47,667 nucleotides of DNA from a virus, in IMG/VR virus record IMGVR_UViG_3300042935_000920, positions 1 through 47,667 of that record. The stretch is one strand, 5' to 3'. The position numbers were made by a program, and so were the translations under genes. Positions 45,540 through 47,667 of the stretch are shown here, in pieces; position 1 is the first letter of the stretch, and every line of letters starts with the position of its first letter. The notes under the pieces are model-generated. The model worked only from the letters and a program-made list of their open reading frames with translations, made no database searches and was not told the origin of the DNA.

Positions 45540-46853
45540 ATGATTATATCTAAAGCACACTGGAATTCAGAGGGAGATAATCTCCGACTTTCGATGCCTT
45601 TTAGTAAGGTAGATAAAGAGCGAAGAATCGTCTCAGGCTTTGCATCACTTGACAATATTGATAAGCAAGATGACATCGTAACAGCAGAAGCATCAATGGC
45701 AGCATTTGCAAAATTCCGTGGGAACATTAGAGAAATGCACCAACCACTAGCAGTAGGCAAGATGGTTAACTTTAAAGAAGACAAGTACTTTGATCCAGAA
45801 TCAAAGAAGTTTTATAAGGGTGTTTTTGTCTCCGCATATGTTTCAAAAGGTGCACAAGATACTTGGGAAAAAGTTCTAGATGGAACGCTAACTGGTTTTT
45901 CTATTGGCGGAAGAATGAATAAGTGGGATGACGCATATGATGAAAAGTCAGACACACAAATTAGAGTTATTAAAGAATATGATTTAGTTGAGTTGAGTCT
46001 TGTAGATTCCCCAGCAAATCAATTTGCAAACATTGTATCTGTTGAAAAGGTAGACGGAGTAGATGTATTTAAGGGTGACGCAACAGTTTTAGAAAATGTT
46101 TTTTACGATAAAGCAAATGGTATAGTTTTGGCATCTGAGAATGAGTCAGAAACTAGTCCAATAAACGGTGAACAAATGGAAAATATAGGTTTCGTTGAAA
46201 AAACGGATAAAGAAAAAGTAACAATGATAAAATTCTTAGTTGATAGTGCTAAAGGCATTAATACTTCTAAGATTAACAAGGAGGTACAACCTATGACAGA
46301 AAAGACAGAAGCAGTTGCAGAAGTTCTTGAAACAGAAGCAGCAGTAGAAGTAGAAAAGTCAGAGGTCGCTCCAGAGGTTGATGCAGTAGTTGAAACAACT
46401 ACAGAAGATGTTATTAAGGCTGATGAAGCCCCAGCATCTGAAGAGATTGCAAAGTCTGAAGAGACTTCTGCAGTTGACGTAGTTGAAGAAGTTACAGAAG
46501 TATCTAAATCAGATGAAGCAGTTGATTCAACTGTAGAAATCAAGAACACTCTAGAATCAGCCTTTAGCGATCTAGTTTCAAAGGTTAACTCATTGCAGGC
46601 AGAAGTAGAAATGCTTAAGTCTTCAAAGGTTGATGTTGAAACAGCAAAAAGTTCATTTGAAGCAGTTGCAAAAGATATTGCAACAGTATCAAGTGGATTC
46701 AATGAATTTGGTAAGCGTGTGGAACTTGTAGAGCAAGACACTGCTTTCCGAAAGTCTGGCGATCTCGGCGAGATAGTACAGAATCAACCTGAAACGGTTG
46801 AAAAATCCCTATGGGGCGGTAGTTTCCTCAAAACAGCCGACTTATTTAATTAA
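45540..46853 (+). CDS. Prohead protease with fused scaffold domain
   Basis: 437 aa. The N-terminal ~180 residues are a HK97-type prohead protease: His67 in REMHQPLAVGKM and Ser121 in LTGFSIGGRMN, followed by YDLVELSLVDSPANQFANIV. The C-terminal ~185 residues are acidic, low-complexity and then coiled coil (VNSLQAEVEMLKSSKVDVET), typical of scaffold or delta domains. An internal AAGGAGG site (46278-46284) lies eight bases before an in-frame ATG (46293), so a separate 186-residue scaffold can be made. Confidence 0.85.
   Translation: MIISKAHWNSEGDNLRLSMPFSKVDKERRIVSGFASLDNIDKQDDIVTAEASMAAFAKFRGNIREMHQPLAVGKMVNFKEDKYFDPESKKFYKGVFVSAYVSKGAQDTWEKVLDGTLTGFSIGGRMNKWDDAYDEKSDTQIRVIKEYDLVELSLVDSPANQFANIVSVEKVDGVDVFKGDATVLENVFYDKANGIVLASENESETSPINGEQMENIGFVEKTDKEKVTMIKFLVDSAKGINTSKINKEVQPMTEKTEAVAEVLETEAAVEVEKSEVAPEVDAVVETTTEDVIKADEAPASEEIAKSEETSAVDVVEEVTEVSKSDEAVDSTVEIKNTLESAFSDLVSKVNSLQAEVEMLKSSKVDVETAKSSFEAVAKDIATVSSGFNEFGKRVELVEQDTAFRKSGDLGEIVQNQPETVEKSLWGGSFLKTADLFN
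46278..46284 (+). promoter_or_regulatory. Internal ribosome site for a nested scaffold
   Basis: A perfect AAGGAGG inside the protease gene, eight bases before the in-frame ATG at 46293. The product (MTEKTEAVAEVLETEAAVEV onward) would be the scaffold alone, as in lambda C/Nu3. Confidence 0.6.
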
Positions 46854-46881
46854 TAAGTAAAAAATCACAGGAGGTGACAAT

Positions 46882-47667
46882 ATGTCGGAACAAAATATAG
46901 AAAAGAACCAACCTGGAACTTCAGGTAATCTTGGTGGAACAGCACCAGGACTGTATCAGGGACAAGGTGCATTCGCATCTGGATCTGAAGCAGGTTCAAA
47001 CGTACCAGGTAATTACACCGATGGTGGTGTCTTGGGTAATATCCCAACAGCACTATCAGGAGTAACATCTGGACCAAATGCAGTTAACCCTTCAGGTGAG
47101 GCTGGATCAGGTATCCTACGCCCAGAGCAAGCACGTCGTTTTATTGACTACGTGTGGGATGCTACCATTCTCGCCCAAGATGGCCGTCGCGTTACAATGA
47201 GAGCCAATACAATGGAACTCGAAAAGGTAAACGTCGGAGAGCGTGTTATTCGTGCAGCAGCGCAAGCAGTTGGCGATTACACAAACGCAGGTGCAACATT
47301 CTCAAAGGTTGAATTGACTACAAAGAAGATTCGTCTTGACTGGGAAGTATCTGCAGAAGCACTAGAAGATAACATCGAAGGTGCAGCACTAGAAGATCAC
47401 ATTGTACGCTTGATGACAAACGCTTTCGGTAATGATATCGAAGACCTTGCAATCAACGGAACAGGAACAGGTTCAAACGCATTTACTTCAATCCTAAACG
47501 GTTTCGTAAACCGTGTAAAGACTGACGGAGATGCTCATGAGTCAGTTGTAACAGTCGCTAATAACGCCTGGACAACAGATGTAATGCAGAACATCATTCT
47601 TGCAATGCCACGCAAGTATCGTGCTATCAAGTCTAACTTGAAGTTCTATGCTGGTACAGATGCATTC
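46882..47667 (+). CDS. Major capsid protein, partial (runs off window)
   Basis: ATG at 46882 with a strong CAGGAGGTGA site. 262 residues are seen. After a Gly-rich N-terminus come ILRPEQARRFIDYVWDATIL, then MRANTMELEKVNVGERVIRA (N-arm/E-loop region) and LEDHIVRLMTNAFGNDIEDL, LAINGTGTGSNAF, AMPRKYRAIKSNLKFYAGTD (P-domain). This is the HK97-fold layout seen in many actinophage capsid proteins. It continues beyond the right edge. Confidence 0.85.
   Translation, partial: MSEQNIEKNQPGTSGNLGGTAPGLYQGQGAFASGSEAGSNVPGNYTDGGVLGNIPTALSGVTSGPNAVNPSGEAGSGILRPEQARRFIDYVWDATILAQDGRRVTMRANTMELEKVNVGERVIRAAAQAVGDYTNAGATFSKVELTTKKIRLDWEVSAEALEDNIEGAALEDHIVRLMTNAFGNDIEDLAINGTGTGSNAFTSILNGFVNRVKTDGDAHESVVTVANNAWTTDVMQNIILAMPRKYRAIKSNLKFYAGTDAF

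Noticed and set aside
46103-46741. 212-aa Ser/Thr-rich minus-strand frame
   Set aside because: Antisense shadow of the acidic scaffold part of the protease gene.
1-47667. tRNA genes, integrase or lysogeny module
   Set aside because: I saw no cloverleaf with a plausible T-arm, no recombinase motif and no repressor; a tRNA scan would be decisive.

Overview
The window is about 47.7 kb of an AT-rich, tailed double-stranded DNA bacteriophage genome. It carries an HK97-type head module (portal, prohead protease with fused scaffold, major capsid protein) and a long run of tail-fibre and appendage genes. The host is most likely an actinobacterium. The grounds are a Gp88-like gene of the mycobacteriophage type, an adenosylcobalamin-dependent ribonucleotide reductase, many leaderless promoters with the -10 box six bases before the start codon, and repeated TGTGA-N6-TCACA sites like those of the actinobacterial CRP/GlxR regulators. 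The low GC would fit a low-GC freshwater actinobacterium, but that is inference. I found no tRNA, integrase, terminase or tape-measure gene.

Left arm, 1-7.1 kb: leftward operons of very small genes, many encoding CxxC microproteins or single-helix membrane peptides, mostly joined by TAATG or ATGA overlaps. Most operons start at a shared promoter type (TGTCAG, then 11 bp, then TAnnnT). The gaps between operons hold CRP-like palindromes, perfect DnaA boxes (TTATCCACA), a 21-bp GC-rich element and hairpins. From 7.25 to 8.6 kb transcription runs rightward, behind a 5' leader with two copies of a structured RNA element whose helices covary. The 7.08-7.28 kb divergent region (three CRP-like sites, two DnaA boxes) is a candidate origin or control hub.

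A leftward operon (12.4-9.0 kb) encodes a sulfotransferase, an aspartyl/asparaginyl beta-hydroxylase-like enzyme, a zinc microprotein, a degenerate DHH-like protein, an amino-methyltransferase-like protein and a second zinc microprotein. A small membrane protein faces it. From 13 kb rightward the late genes begin: small virion proteins, collagen-like fibres, a fibre with PVAPT repeats, then two oxygenases, a GDP-mannose 3,5-epimerase and two fucosyltransferase-like enzymes. A lysozyme-like gene sits on the opposite strand at 22.6-23.2 kb. Further fibre genes follow, ending in a protein with a Phe-Pro repeat.

From 29.2 to 37.6 kb lies a cassette with eight more 2-oxoglutarate/Fe(II) oxygenases, two related conserved phage proteins, a short-chain dehydrogenase and an FkbM-like protein. 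In all, eleven 2OG oxygenase-like genes are present. Together with the Pro-rich fibres, the epimerase, the glycosyltransferases and the sulfotransferase they suggest that the phage hydroxylates and then glycosylates its own fibres, or modifies a host surface polymer. This is the most interesting hypothesis in the window and is inference. The right end carries the ribonucleotide reductase, a 1240-aa LamG-like tail protein and the head genes; the capsid gene runs off the edge.
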